From NCBI RefSeq assembly GCF_003207825.1, contig NZ_NKTY01000024.1, positions 1 to 50,630 of the forward strand: a DNA stretch of 50,630 nucleotides. Reading direction: 5' to 3'. The translations under genes were made by a program, and so were the position numbers. Shown here piece by piece: positions 31,616 through 39,957 of this stretch. The DNA comes from Komagataeibacter saccharivorans (GTDB lineage: Bacteria > Pseudomonadota > Alphaproteobacteria > Acetobacterales > Acetobacteraceae). Under the pieces are notes generated by a model. It was not told the DNA's origin and ran no database searches. It saw only the letters and a list, made by a program, of their open reading frames with translations. Position 1 is the first letter of the stretch. The number at the start of each line of letters is the position of its first letter.

Positions 31616-33697
31616 ATGGCGACCGCTATTCCCAAAATTACCCTGAGTTCCTCTCGTGATATCCCGTTCAACCGGCTGGTCCTGTCCCAGTCCAACGTGC
31701 GGCGGGTAAAGTCCGGCCTGTCGATTGACGAACTGGCCCGCGATATCGAGCGTCGCGGGCTGCTGCAGAGCCTGAACGTCCGTCCTGTCCTTGATGGCGA
31801 AGGGGCCGAGACCGGCACTTACGAAGTCCCTGCTGGCGGACGGCGCTTCCGTGCCCTCGAACTGCTGGTGAAGCAGAAGAAACTGGTGAAGACCGCCCCG
31901 GTGCCCTGCGTCGTGCGCGAAGCCGGATCGACCATTCTCGCCGAGGATGATTCCCTGGCCGAAAACGTCCAGCGGCTGGCCCTGCATCCGCTGGACCAGT
32001 TTCGCGCCTTCCGAGACATGCTGGAAAAAGGCATGTCCGAGGAAGAAATCGCCGCCGCGTTCTTTGTCGCACCCACCGTAGTCAAACAGCGCCTGCGACT
32101 GATGACCGTGTCCGATAAGCTGCTTGAGATATACGAGCAGGATGGGATGCGGCTGGAACAGCTGATGGCCTTTTCCATCAGCGACGACCACGCTCGGCAG
32201 GAACAGGTCTGGGAGATCGTGGCCCAGAGCCATAACCGCGAACCCTATGTTATCCGCCGCATGCTGACGGAAAAAACCGTGCGGGCCTCGGACGCGCGCG
32301 CCCGTTTTGTGGGGCTGGACGTCTATATCGCGGCCGGTGGTCCTATCATGCGCGACCTGTTCGAGGCTGATGATGGTGGCTGGCTGCAGGATCCAGCTAT
32401 TCTGGACCGGCTGGTCATGGAAAAATTGCACACAGCCGCCGAGGACATCCGTGCCGAAGGCTGGAAATGGGTCGAGACGGCCCTGTCGTTCCCATGGGGG
32501 CACACACGGCAGTTCGCGGAGATCGATGGCACCGAGATGCCGCTGTCCGATGAGGAGGCCGCTCGGCTCGATGCCCTGCGTGCCGAACGGGAAACCATTG
32601 AGGCTGAATACGCTCAGGCCGATGAATATCCGGACGAGGTGGATGCAAGGCTGGGCGAGATCGAACAGGCCATCCTTGCCCTGGAAGAACGGCCTCTGGC
32701 GTTCGATCCTGCCGACATGGCGCGGGCAGGGGCTTTCGTCAGCCTCGCCAGCGATGGCGCGCTGCAGGTGGAGCGGGGGTTCGTGCTGCCCAAGGACATG
32801 CCAGCCGAGCCGGATGAGACCAATGATGCGGACAGTGCTGATCAATACGATCATGCTGCGTATGATGGGCAGGATGATCGTCTTGCTGATTATGGCGGCG
32901 ATGAAGGCGGAGTGGGCGATAGCATTGCACCTGACGTGGAATCCGAGGAAGAAGATGGGATTAAACCACTGCCTGACCGGCTTCTCACCGAACTGACGGC
33001 CTGGCGCACGCTGGCCCTGCGGGACGCGTTTGCCAGCAATCCGCACATCGCCCTGACCGAATTCCTGCACACGCTGGTACGTGATGTGTACTGGCAGACA
33101 CCGGGGGCCGACTGCCTGGAAGCCTATGTCCGGGAAATCGCGCTGCAGGTTCATTCACCGGACATGCCGGGCAGCCTTCCGGCCCATGCGCTGCGCCAGC
33201 GCAACGAGGGCTGGAAGCACGATCTGCCGGAAAACGAGGATGCGCTGTGGCGCTGGATCGACGGGCTGGACGATGCCAGCCGCATGGCGCTGCTGGCCCA
33301 TTGCCTGTCCTTCGGGGTTAACGCGCTTTATGAGCGCATGCCCGCCTATGGGGCGGTGTCGCAGCGCAGCGTGACCGAACGCCTCAAACGGGCAGACCGT
33401 CTGGCGTCGGCCCTCTGCCTCGATCTGGTCGAGGCGGGCTGGCAGCCGACCGTCGAGAATTATCTCGGTCGGGTGACCAAGGCCGGCATCCTGCAGGCGG
33501 TGCGGGAAGCACGCGGCGATGAAGCGGCCAACCGCATTGCGCATCTGAAAAAGCCCGACATGGCGCGTGAGGCCGAGCGGCTGCTGGATGGTTCGGGCTG
33601 GCTGCCCGAGGCGTTGCGAACGGTGGGTGGTGCGGAGCAAATGTTGGTTGAAATGACAACGGTGGGCGAGGACGTGGAGGCCATTGCCGCCGAATAG
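31616..33697 (+). CDS. ParB/Spo0J-type partition protein (large plasmid form)
   Basis: 693 residues from ATG 31616 (ATG 31601 also in frame; GGAG 9 bases upstream supports 31616). The ParB N-domain spans about 10-95 (IPFNRLVLSQSNVRRVK; GGRRFRALELL), followed by ENVQR and an HTH region (MSEEEIAAAFFVAPTVVKQRL). An acidic linker rich in Asp, Glu and Tyr lies at about 385-440, and a long C-terminal domain follows. No ParA is adjacent. Large ParB-like proteins of this kind open the accessory block (ParB-DUF932-HU-Toprim-DUF2493-DUF736) of related plasmids. It may act in segregation or as a general DNA-loading protein. Confidence 0.9.
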   Translation: MATAIPKITLSSSRDIPFNRLVLSQSNVRRVKSGLSIDELARDIERRGLLQSLNVRPVLDGEGAETGTYEVPAGGRRFRALELLVKQKKLVKTAPVPCVVREAGSTILAEDDSLAENVQRLALHPLDQFRAFRDMLEKGMSEEEIAAAFFVAPTVVKQRLRLMTVSDKLLEIYEQDGMRLEQLMAFSISDDHARQEQVWEIVAQSHNREPYVIRRMLTEKTVRASDARARFVGLDVYIAAGGPIMRDLFEADDGGWLQDPAILDRLVMEKLHTAAEDIRAEGWKWVETALSFPWGHTRQFAEIDGTEMPLSDEEAARLDALRAERETIEAEYAQADEYPDEVDARLGEIEQAILALEERPLAFDPADMARAGAFVSLASDGALQVERGFVLPKDMPAEPDETNDADSADQYDHAAYDGQDDRLADYGGDEGGVGDSIAPDVESEEEDGIKPLPDRLLTELTAWRTLALRDAFASNPHIALTEFLHTLVRDVYWQTPGADCLEAYVREIALQVHSPDMPGSLPAHALRQRNEGWKHDLPENEDALWRWIDGLDDASRMALLAHCLSFGVNALYERMPAYGAVSQRSVTERLKRADRLASALCLDLVEAGWQPTVENYLGRVTKAGILQAVREARGDEAANRIAHLKKPDMAREAERLLDGSGWLPEALRTVGGAEQMLVEMTTVGEDVEAIAAE

Positions 33698-33723
33698 CAT
33701 TATGGATTTCGGAATTGTGAGAC

Positions 33724-33755
33724 AGCGGCTTCCGGTACCCGGAAGCCGCTTTTTT
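33724..33755 (+). terminator. Intrinsic terminator after parB
   Basis: Eleven-base arms GCGGCTTCCGG and CCGGAAGCCGC with a three-base loop, followed by six T. A textbook rho-independent terminator 27 bases after the parB stop. Confidence 0.9.
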
Positions 33756-33834
33756 CATGTCCGGCGCCCCGGAAAGAGGGAGAGGTCGGCTTCGCCTTCT
33801 GTGCCGAATAACCGGCATCAGAGGAGAGTTTTCC

Positions 33835-35022
33835 ATGACCACAACCACCATCCTGCCCCCTGCCTCCCGCGGCTTTAAGATTGATTCCTCCCGTGGCAGC
33901 CGCAGCGCCCGTGTATCGTCCGAATGGTTTTCCCGCCCCGATGACGAGCGCTACCTGTCCCTGTCAGACCTGCATGCCGCGACCCTGGCGCGGGCGGATC
34001 GGGCCACAGCCCGCACGGTGGAAAGCCGCGCCATCCGCGTGGAAGCATCCCGCGACAATGCCGAACGCCTGACCCTGACCGTGCCGGGACAGAATGAGCC
34101 GATCGCGCCCACACACTGGTCGTTCGGCCAGATGTGCAGCCTTGTCGGCGCGCCATCGTCCTATCTGCGCAACCTTCCAGCTCCCCTGGCAGCAATCAAC
34201 CTGCAGCACGGGCTGCTGTCGCACCGCGCCGAACTGGTCAAAACGCTGGAGACGGAAGACGGGCGCGTCGAGCTGCGCGCCGTAACCGGTCCTGATTACG
34301 GCCGCATCTGGGACCATGAACTGGTGGGCGCGGTGCGCAAAATTGCTGGCGACGGTACGGGCGACACCAACTGGAAGGTGCCCGGTGTCATCGACTGGGC
34401 GACCATGACCCATAATCCGTATGTCGATATTACGAAGGAGACGACGACGCTGTATGCGTCAGATCGCGATGTCTTCCTGTTTCTTGTGAACGATACGCAT
34501 CCGATTGAGGCTGGACGCCTGCCCAACGGCGACCCCGATCTCTATTTCCGGGGTTTCTATGCCTGGAATTCGGAAGTCGGTAGCAAGAGCCTCGGCATTG
34601 CGTCATTCTATCTACGCGGAGTGTGTCAGAACAGAATGCTCTGGGGCGTGGAAAATTTCGAACAGATCACGATCCGGCATAGCAAGTTTGCGGCCTCGCG
34701 TTTCGTGCATCAGGCCACGCCAGCGCTACGGAATTTCGCCACGGCCAGCCCGGCCTCGTTCGTCTCCGGCATTCAGGCCTCGCGCCAGACTCTCGTTGCA
34801 AAAACAGACGATGATCGTGAAAGTTTCCTGCGGCGACGTGGTTTTTCGAAACCGGAAACTAGCAGGATCATCGAAACCGTGCTGCATGAGGAAGGGCACA
34901 AGCCCGAGAGCGTGTTTGATTTCGTGCAGGGCATTACCGCTCTGGCGCGGACGAAGACCAACCAGGACACACGACTGGATCTGGAGGGCAGGGCGCGCAA
35001 GCTGATGGAGAAGGTCGGATGA
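33835..35022 (+). CDS. DUF932 family protein
   Basis: 395 residues from ATG 33835 with GAGGAGAG upstream; the longer upstream frame crosses the terminator and is rejected. Begins MTTTTILPPASRGFKI. Family blocks: HWSFGQMCSLVGAPSSYLRN, LRAVTGPDYGRIWDHELV, RGFYAWNSEVGSKSLGIASF and CQNRMLWGVENF. DUF932 proteins (phage/plasmid-like, related to the YfjQ group) are common on conjugative plasmids; their activity is not established. Soluble and cytosolic. Conserved after parB in this element type. Confidence 0.88.
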   Translation: MTTTTILPPASRGFKIDSSRGSRSARVSSEWFSRPDDERYLSLSDLHAATLARADRATARTVESRAIRVEASRDNAERLTLTVPGQNEPIAPTHWSFGQMCSLVGAPSSYLRNLPAPLAAINLQHGLLSHRAELVKTLETEDGRVELRAVTGPDYGRIWDHELVGAVRKIAGDGTGDTNWKVPGVIDWATMTHNPYVDITKETTTLYASDRDVFLFLVNDTHPIEAGRLPNGDPDLYFRGFYAWNSEVGSKSLGIASFYLRGVCQNRMLWGVENFEQITIRHSKFAASRFVHQATPALRNFATASPASFVSGIQASRQTLVAKTDDDRESFLRRRGFSKPETSRIIETVLHEEGHKPESVFDFVQGITALARTKTNQDTRLDLEGRARKLMEKVG

Positions 35023-35059
35023 ACGCGCCCATCATCAGACGTCGGCGTGATGGGAAGGG

Positions 35060-35085
35060 GGCGGCGGACGAGGTCCGCCGCCTTT
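35060..35085. terminator. Hairpin between convergent DUF932 and HU genes
   Basis: Ten-base arms GGCGGCGGAC and GTCCGCCGCC with a GAG loop and a short TTT on the plus strand. Sits in the 77-base convergent gap, so it may serve both genes; the T tract is weak. Confidence 0.6.
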
Positions 35086-35099
35086 CACCTGTCGGCAGG

Positions 35100-35375
35100 T
35101 CAGTCGTTCAGGCTGTCCTTGAGCGCCTTGGCAGGCGTGAAGGCCAGCTTGCGCGAGGCCGCGATCTGGATGGTCGCACCCGTGGCCGGGTTGCGGCCTT
35201 CGCGGGCGGCGACTTCCCTGACCTTGAACTTGCCGAAGTTCGGCAGGGTGATTTCGTCACCCGCTTTGGCGGCAGCGGTCATCGCCTCGATCAGGGCGTC
35301 CAGCACCTTGCGGGTATCGGTCTTGCTCGTATCGGTGGTGGTGGCGATATGATCGACCAGATCGGCAATCTTCAT
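35100..35375 (-). CDS. HU/IHF-family DNA-binding protein
   Basis: 91 residues from ATG 35375, with AAGGA upstream on the minus strand. Begins MKIADLVDHIATTTDTSKTD and has the signature GDEITLPNFGKFKVREVAAREGR followed by the DNA-intercalating arm motif RNPATG. HU-like proteins bend DNA and help initiation, partition or recombination complexes; a plasmid copy may serve origin or relaxosome function here. Transcribed opposite to its neighbours, with its own promoter in the 89-base gap before the Toprim gene. Confidence 0.93.
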   Translation of the reverse strand: MKIADLVDHIATTTDTSKTDTRKVLDALIEAMTAAAKAGDEITLPNFGKFKVREVAAREGRNPATGATIQIAASRKLAFTPAKALKDSLND

Positions 35376-35464
35376 GGGACTATCCTTTTGCATTCGGGCC
35401 TGTGCCCGTTGCCTCTGCCGTTACGGGGGAATCATGGCGGCATCAAGCCTGCAGGGAGGGGGCG

Positions 35465-36544
35465 ATGACAGACGCGCACGCATGGGACGCTGGCGATCTG
35501 GCCCGCACGCTGGCTGAAAACGCCGAGGCGGTGTGTCGCCATTATCTCTCGGCCGGGCGCCGTCACGGCAATTACTGGCTGGTCGGCGATGTCCACAACA
35601 CGCCGGGACGGTCGCTCTATGTCCGCCTGCATGGGGGACCGGACGGGCGCGGTCGTGCGGGCAAGTGGACGGACAGTGCGACAGGCCAGCATGGCGATCT
35701 GCTCGACATCATCCGCGAAAGCCACGGGCTGGTGGATTTCCGCGATGTCGCCGACGAGGCCTGTCGTTTCCTCACCCTGCCGCAGCCGGCACCACGACCG
35801 GCCTCTGATCGCGGTCGTTCCGATGCGTTCGGGCATGATGCTTCCCCGCAGGCGTCAGGGACCGCAGACGCCGCACGTCGGCTCTGGGCCATGTCCCGCC
35901 CGCTTGCGGGCACACAGGCGGAAAACTGGCTGCGCCATCGTGACCTTACCCGCCTGACGGACCTGTCCTCGCTGCGTTTCCACCCTGACTGCTATTATCG
36001 CGCCGATGCTGACAGCCCGACCGAGACCTGGCCAGCCATGATAGCGGCTGTCACCGATCTCGAAGGCCGCGTGACCGGCGTGCATCGCACCTGGCTGGCG
36101 CGGGATGGACGCGGCAAGGCGCCTGTCGAAATGCCTCGCCGGGCGATGGGCGACCTTCTCGGCCATGCCGTGCGCTTTGGCCCGGTGTCCGACGTTCTGG
36201 CGGCAGGCGAGGGGATCGAGACGGTGCTGTCGCTCCACGAAGTCATGCCCGATCTGCCGCTGGCCGCCTGCCTGTCCTCGGCGCATCTCGCCGCCATTAT
36301 GTTTCCGCCCACGCTGCGCCGCCTTTACGTGCTGCGCGATGACGACCCGGCCGGAGATCATGCGGTAGCGACCCTGATGGCCCGGACGAAGGAGGCCGGG
36401 ATCGAGTGCCTCGTGCTGTCACCACGTCTGGCGGATTTCAACGATGATCTGCGCTATCTCGGGCGCGGGGCGATGCGGGCGATCCTGCATCCCCAGCTTG
36501 CCCCGCAGGACGTGGCGCGGTTTCTGCATCCGGTCACGCACTGA
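35465..36544 (+). CDS. Toprim-domain protein (DUF7146/primase-like)
   Basis: 359 residues from ATG 35465 with GGGAGGGGGC upstream. The N-terminal part contains GNYWLVGDVHNTPGRSLYVRL and GKWTDSATGQHGDLLDII, like the zinc-less start of plasmid primases. The C-terminal Toprim region has VLAAGEGIETVLSLHE (catalytic Glu) and LYVLRDDDPAGDHA (DxD-like acids). Such proteins are thought to prime or process plasmid DNA during transfer or replication. Recognised as the DUF7146-Toprim family common on alphaproteobacterial plasmids. Confidence 0.9.
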   Translation: MTDAHAWDAGDLARTLAENAEAVCRHYLSAGRRHGNYWLVGDVHNTPGRSLYVRLHGGPDGRGRAGKWTDSATGQHGDLLDIIRESHGLVDFRDVADEACRFLTLPQPAPRPASDRGRSDAFGHDASPQASGTADAARRLWAMSRPLAGTQAENWLRHRDLTRLTDLSSLRFHPDCYYRADADSPTETWPAMIAAVTDLEGRVTGVHRTWLARDGRGKAPVEMPRRAMGDLLGHAVRFGPVSDVLAAGEGIETVLSLHEVMPDLPLAACLSSAHLAAIMFPPTLRRLYVLRDDDPAGDHAVATLMARTKEAGIECLVLSPRLADFNDDLRYLGRGAMRAILHPQLAPQDVARFLHPVTH

Positions 36545-36860
36545 GGCGGGCCGGGAAGGGGGGGAGGGTCTTCTTCTTTCCGGTGTGGCGCGGGGCTGTC
36601 CTGTTTCCGGATGGGGCGCGCCCACGGCCTTTTCTGGAGGGGAGCGGGCGTCAGCCAGGCCGGGCCTGCAATGGCGGAGCCGGCTATTTTCCGTCGCGCC
36701 CCTGTGGGGCGCTTTACATCGCGAAGCAAAATAGCCGTCTCCCTGCCATCCTCCACTGCGTTCCGGCCGCGCACTGCGCGGTTCCAGCCCGGCCTTCGTC
36801 TGCCGCTGTCCGCCCCCGGAAAGGCCGCGAGGGGCGCGGCCGAGACCGGAGGACAGACCC
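36545..36860. other. 316-base non-coding gap with nested palindrome
   Basis: No gene visible. The main structure is at 36682-36736: outer arms GGCTATTTT (36682-36690) and AAAATAGCC (36728-36736) enclose inner arms GCGCCCC and GGGGCGC around TGT. GC-rich dyads continue near 36830-36850 (GGCCGCG/CGCGGCC). This could extrude as a cruciform or be read as a structured leader before the DUF2493 gene. Confidence 0.55.
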
Positions 36861-37796
36861 ATGACCCGCACACAGGACGATTTCGAACCCGCACACGCCA
36901 CCTCTTCCACCGCCCATGTGCTGGCCGAACTCCAGCTTTATGGCCACCGTCCCTTCGAGGACGAGCTGGATCCGAGGCCCTTGCCCGACGCCAGCCAGAT
37001 CGAGGGCGCGGTGGCCGATATCTTCGACGCCCTGTCAGCCACACTGACCGACACGCGGCTGGAACCCGATCTCGAACCGCTGCTCTGGTCCACCGTCAAT
37101 GTCTTTCATCGCATGGTCGGGCAGGTGGAACGAGATCTCGACCGCAACGAGGCGGCACAGAAGCGCAGCCAGCAGGAACAGGATGGCAGCGAGATCCGTT
37201 CGGTGGAACTGGAGCGTCTCATCGCCGAGGGCCTGACCCTGCTGGAGCGACGCAGGGCCTACGAGATCTTCCGCGACCTCGCCTGCGACCAGTTTGAACG
37301 TCTGACCATGTCCCCCTGGCGACCGCGTTCCGGATCGCTGGTCAGCCGCAGCACTCTGACGGCGTCGATGATCGACAGCCGTGATTTTCTCAACGCCCGC
37401 CGCAAGGTCGAAACCGAACTGCTTGTGCCTCCCGGACCAAAGGTCGCGGTGACCGGTGGCCTCGATTACGAGGATCATCACCTGATCTGGAGCCGCCTCG
37501 ACAAGGTGCGCGAGAAGCACCCCGATATGGTGCTGCTGCACGGAGGCTCACCCAAGGGGGCGGAATTCATCGCCTCCCGCTGGGCCGATCATCGCGAGGT
37601 CGCGCAGATCGCCTTCAAACCCGACTGGAACCGGCACGGCAAGGCCGCCCCGTTCCGGCGCAACGACGCCCTGCTGAAAGTCCTGCCGGTCGGGGTCATG
37701 GTGTTTCCGGGTTCGGGTATTCAGGACAATCTGGCCGACAAGGCCAGGCAGATGGGCATCCCGGTCTGGCGGTTCCGCAAGGACAGTGGCGCGTAA
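36861..37796 (+). CDS. DUF2493 family protein
   Basis: 311 residues with ACCGGAGGAC as ribosome-binding site. The N-terminal 190 residues are helical (DIFDALSATLTDTRLEPDLE; VFHRMVGQVERDLDRNEA). The C-terminal DUF2493 domain (KVAVTGGLDYEDHHLIWSRL; VLLHGGSPKGAEFIASRWA; FPGSGIQDNLADKARQMGIP) has a Rossmann-like, DprA/LOG-related look with a GG-S nucleotide-type loop. Function unknown; conserved in this plasmid block. Confidence 0.88.
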   Translation: MTRTQDDFEPAHATSSTAHVLAELQLYGHRPFEDELDPRPLPDASQIEGAVADIFDALSATLTDTRLEPDLEPLLWSTVNVFHRMVGQVERDLDRNEAAQKRSQQEQDGSEIRSVELERLIAEGLTLLERRRAYEIFRDLACDQFERLTMSPWRPRSGSLVSRSTLTASMIDSRDFLNARRKVETELLVPPGPKVAVTGGLDYEDHHLIWSRLDKVREKHPDMVLLHGGSPKGAEFIASRWADHREVAQIAFKPDWNRHGKAAPFRRNDALLKVLPVGVMVFPGSGIQDNLADKARQMGIPVWRFRKDSGA

Positions 37797-37983
37797 GCGC
37801 CATTGTCTCTTTCCACCTTATCCCGAAAACGATGAGTGCTACTCCCGACTTTTCGCGTAGCATCGATCGATCAGAACTGTCCGTCGGGCTCCCCGTTGCC
37901 CGCGCTACCGGTTGAAGCAAACGGGATTGATCGCGCCCCGGAAGGCCCCACCCGGAGAGATCGGGTGCGGAGGGTGACCTCTT

Positions 37984-38275
37984 TCCCCGTTCCGGCTGAG
38001 GGGACGATGGATGAGGGAGGCGATGGCACCCTTCCTCGTCGGTGAACAGGTCGAAACAGCCATGGCGAAGGAGGGATCGTCCAGCGGGCAACCGGCTGGC
38101 CAGCCTTCGTTGGAACGACGGGTCCATAAGATGCAGACCGAACCGTTCGCAGCAGGGACACGGCAGTTGGGGGCGGGTGTCAGGCCGCGATCCGCGCCAC
38201 CAGCAGGGAAGACGGTCGCACCGGGCGAGCGCGATATCCTTCTGTGTCGCACGTTCCCCACCTCTTGGACCGGCC
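37984..38275 (-). pseudogene. Full-length but decayed DUF736 gene on the opposite strand
   Basis: Read leftward, this stretch parallels the DUF736 gene at 38605-38928 over its whole length but with frame changes: NCRVP and WTRRSNEG match NYRVY and WTRRSSEG; LDDPSFA is intact; then a shifted frame matches the acidic end; and LSRNG matches RSRNG. A degenerate version of the DUF736 hairpin (CACCCGGAGAGATCGGGTG) lies just past its end. It is an inverted, diverged duplicate of its neighbour. Long minus-strand open frames across it are by-products. Confidence 0.7.
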
Positions 38276-38604
38276 ATGCCGGCATCGTATCCCCATGGGG
38301 CTGGCGGGTCCGCACACCATGGCCTCTGTCGGATGGCTGATCTAGCCGAAGACCGGCTGCGCCTCGATCGGCTGGCCGCAACGGCGTTCCAGAACTTTCT
38401 TCCCCTGACGGACCCCCACCCCATGCGGCAGGCCGCATGAGGACCCCGAGGGCGCCGTCATTCCTCGCGAGCCAAGAAAGTTCCGGCCCTGCCGTCCTCC
38501 GCTGCGCTGCGGCCCTGCGGGGTGCTCTGCCGCTCGCCTCCGGCTGGTCGATCGCCATCGAGGCCACGGTGGTCGCGGCCCGATAACAGCATGGAGATAC
38601 GACA
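38276..38604. other. 329-base gap before DUF736, no gene seen
   Basis: GC-rich spacer between the antisense pseudogene and DUF736. I see no family match in either strand. The last 150 bases should hold the promoter and leader of the DUF736 gene; the start has only a modest purine stretch (GGAGATACGACA). Confidence 0.45.
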
Positions 38605-38928
38605 ATGGCTAACATCGGTTCCTTCAAGAAGGTGGGCGAAGGCTTCGAAGGCGAAATCGTCACCCTGGCCCTGCAGGCCCGCAACGTCCGCCTGGTGGTT
38701 GAAACCAGCCGGGCCAACGACAACGCCCCCAACTACCGCGTTTACCTCGGACGGGTTGAACTCGGCGCTGCATGGACCCGCCGCTCCAGCGAAGGCCGCA
38801 CCTATCTGAGCCTGAAGCTGGATGATCCCTCCTTCGCCGCCCCGATCTTCGCCAACCTGTTCACCGACGAGGAAGGGGAGGGCTACTCCCTCATCTGGAC
38901 CCGGCCCCGCAGCCGGAACGGGGACTGA
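38605..38928 (+). CDS. DUF736 family protein, first type, copy B
   Basis: 107 residues starting MANIGSFKKVGEGFEGEIVT. Motifs: RANDNAPNYRVYLG, GAAWTRRSSEGRTYLSLKLDDPSF and the end RSRNGD. DUF736 proteins are small cytosolic proteins of unknown function; one suggestion from fold-like features is nucleic-acid binding, which I cannot confirm. It corresponds to the partial gene at 1-94, and its 3' end begins the long direct repeat shared with module A. Confidence 0.92.
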   Translation: MANIGSFKKVGEGFEGEIVTLALQARNVRLVVETSRANDNAPNYRVYLGRVELGAAWTRRSSEGRTYLSLKLDDPSFAAPIFANLFTDEEGEGYSLIWTRPRSRNGD

Positions 38929-39270
38929 ACCTCCCACACCCAACCCCGCCTGGTCTCACCGGGCGGGGCCTTCCGGGGCTTCTTTTCCCACGTGCTCTTC
39001 CGGGCGCGGGCGGCAGCGCTGGTCGCCCGACGTGGAAGGCAGGAGGAACAGAGGCTTTCCCTCAGTCTTCCCATTGTACCATGCGCGAGGGCGAACCGCG
39101 TCAAGGACGCGTGGTCCCCCCAATTTTGCCCGGCGCACCCGTGCCGGGCGCACCGAACAAAATCGGCTCCCCCACGCGCCGGCGAGCCGGTCGCCTGCGG
39201 CGATCCCTGACCCGGCCCGCCCCGGCATGAGCCGTCCGTCCTGTCTTCGAGAAACGAAAGGAACAGGACG
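38929..39270 (+). other. Conserved hairpin-rich non-coding block, copy B
   Basis: Counterpart of 95-437. All inverted repeats are kept; most of the differences fall in loops or between stems in the terminator-like hairpin region, while the section from about 39010 to 39270 is about 97% identical. Confidence 0.6.
38944..38968 (+). terminator. Terminator-like hairpin after DUF736, copy B
   Basis: Arms CCCCGCCTGG and CCGGGCGGGG (one G-T wobble) with loop TCTCA. Equivalent to 110-134 with stem pairing preserved. Confidence 0.6.
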
Positions 39271-39426
39271 ATGACCACGCGACACGACCAGATCCAGATG
39301 CTGCGCGCCGAACTGACCAGCTTTCACCTCAGCCGCCGCGAGCGGCAGCAGATCGAGCGCGAACTCAAAGAGGTGCTTGCCCGGCAGGGTAACGTCGAAG
39401 CAGACAGGCCGACACCGCCCCATTGA
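39271..39426 (+). CDS. Small conserved protein, 51 aa
   Basis: ATG with GAAAGGAACAGG upstream. Begins MTTRHDQIQMLRAELTSFHL and continues with a charged helix (RRERQQIERELKEVLAR) before a diverged Pro-rich tail. Homologue of 438-575. The two copies differ only at three residues in the first 38, then end differently, as though the conserved helix is the functional part. Function unknown. Confidence 0.72.
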   Translation: MTTRHDQIQMLRAELTSFHLSRRERQQIERELKEVLARQGNVEADRPTPPH

Positions 39427-39453
39427 GGGCGGATAGGGCAGAGTCAAGAATCC

Positions 39454-39687
39454 CTATTTCTGATCGTCTGCCGGAAGATGATTTTCATCCAGTAATGCTG
39501 CCGGTCGCACGCCCAGTGCCTGTGACGCATGCCATAGCGAGAGAAGCGTCACGTTCTGGCGTCCGGTCTCGATCCAGCTGATATAGGCGCGGTCGACACC
39601 CATCCGTTCCGCCAGAGCCTCCTGACTGAGACCGGCGGCGCGTCGCAGGCGCCTCACGTTCGCGCCGAAAAGTCCTCGGATGTCCAT
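39454..39687 (-). CDS. XRE-family repressor divergent from FseA-like activator
   Basis: 77 residues: MDIRGLFGANVRRLRRAAGL, then SQEALAERMGVDRAYISWIETGRQ, a clear Cro/C1 HTH at about 10-65. Transcribed leftward away from the DUF6499/DUF2285 gene pair starting at 39958. Symmetric sequences at 39708-39738 lie between the two. In module A the XRE gene faces the QseM-like antiactivator instead, so the wiring of the switch differs between modules. Predicted to repress itself and possibly the activator. Confidence 0.88.
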   Translation of the reverse strand: MDIRGLFGANVRRLRRAAGLSQEALAERMGVDRAYISWIETGRQNVTLLSLWHASQALGVRPAALLDENHLPADDQK

Positions 39688-39707
39688 CCGCAGGATAGGA
39701 ACGATTT

Positions 39708-39738
39708 GTGTATTATCGCGCTACGTATTATAATACAC
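39708..39738. promoter_or_regulatory. Overlapping inverted repeats, candidate XRE operator
   Basis: Nine-base arms GTGTATTAT (39708-39716) and ATAATACAC (39730-39738) with 13 bases between, plus a perfect 12-base palindrome GTATTATAATAC at 39725-39736. They lie 20-50 bases upstream of the XRE start in an otherwise gene-free 270-base divergent gap (39688-39957). Confidence 0.65.
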
Positions 39739-39957
39739 GGAACGCTCAACGCCTTTCCGTGTGATGCGTCACGGGCATCACGTGATGTCGCGCAAACAGA
39801 CGTTTCCGGCCCGTCTGGCGTCAATATCCCCCGATATAGAAATAATTCCGAGCCCACAGGATATTTTCGGGATCACCTCCCTGAGTCTTCGGGACTACCC
39901 GTTCCGGCTCTGCACCGGATACTGGGTCGAATCCGTGACATATTGGGGGAGGGGGGC

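Larger units (their letters stand above)
38835..39383 (+). repeat. Long direct repeat, copy 2 (pairs with 1-550)
   Basis: Same content and orientation as bases 1-550, about 95% identical in the non-coding part. The repeats are 38.8 kb apart and both lie at the junction between the accessory block and the transfer module. Confidence 0.92.

Noticed and set aside
31535-33154. Long minus-strand frame (539 codons) opposite parB
   Set aside because: It is a shadow of the GC-rich parB gene; no recognisable domain and the sense strand has clear ParB motifs.
36611-37297. Plus-strand frame overlapping the DUF2493 gene
   Set aside because: Composition and content are those of a shifted frame; the DUF2493 frame has a family match and a ribosome-binding site.
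37905-38732. Minus-strand frame of 275 codons taken as a real gene
   Set aside because: It only contains scrambled DUF736 sequence with frame changes and overlaps the intact DUF736 gene; treated as pseudogene DNA.
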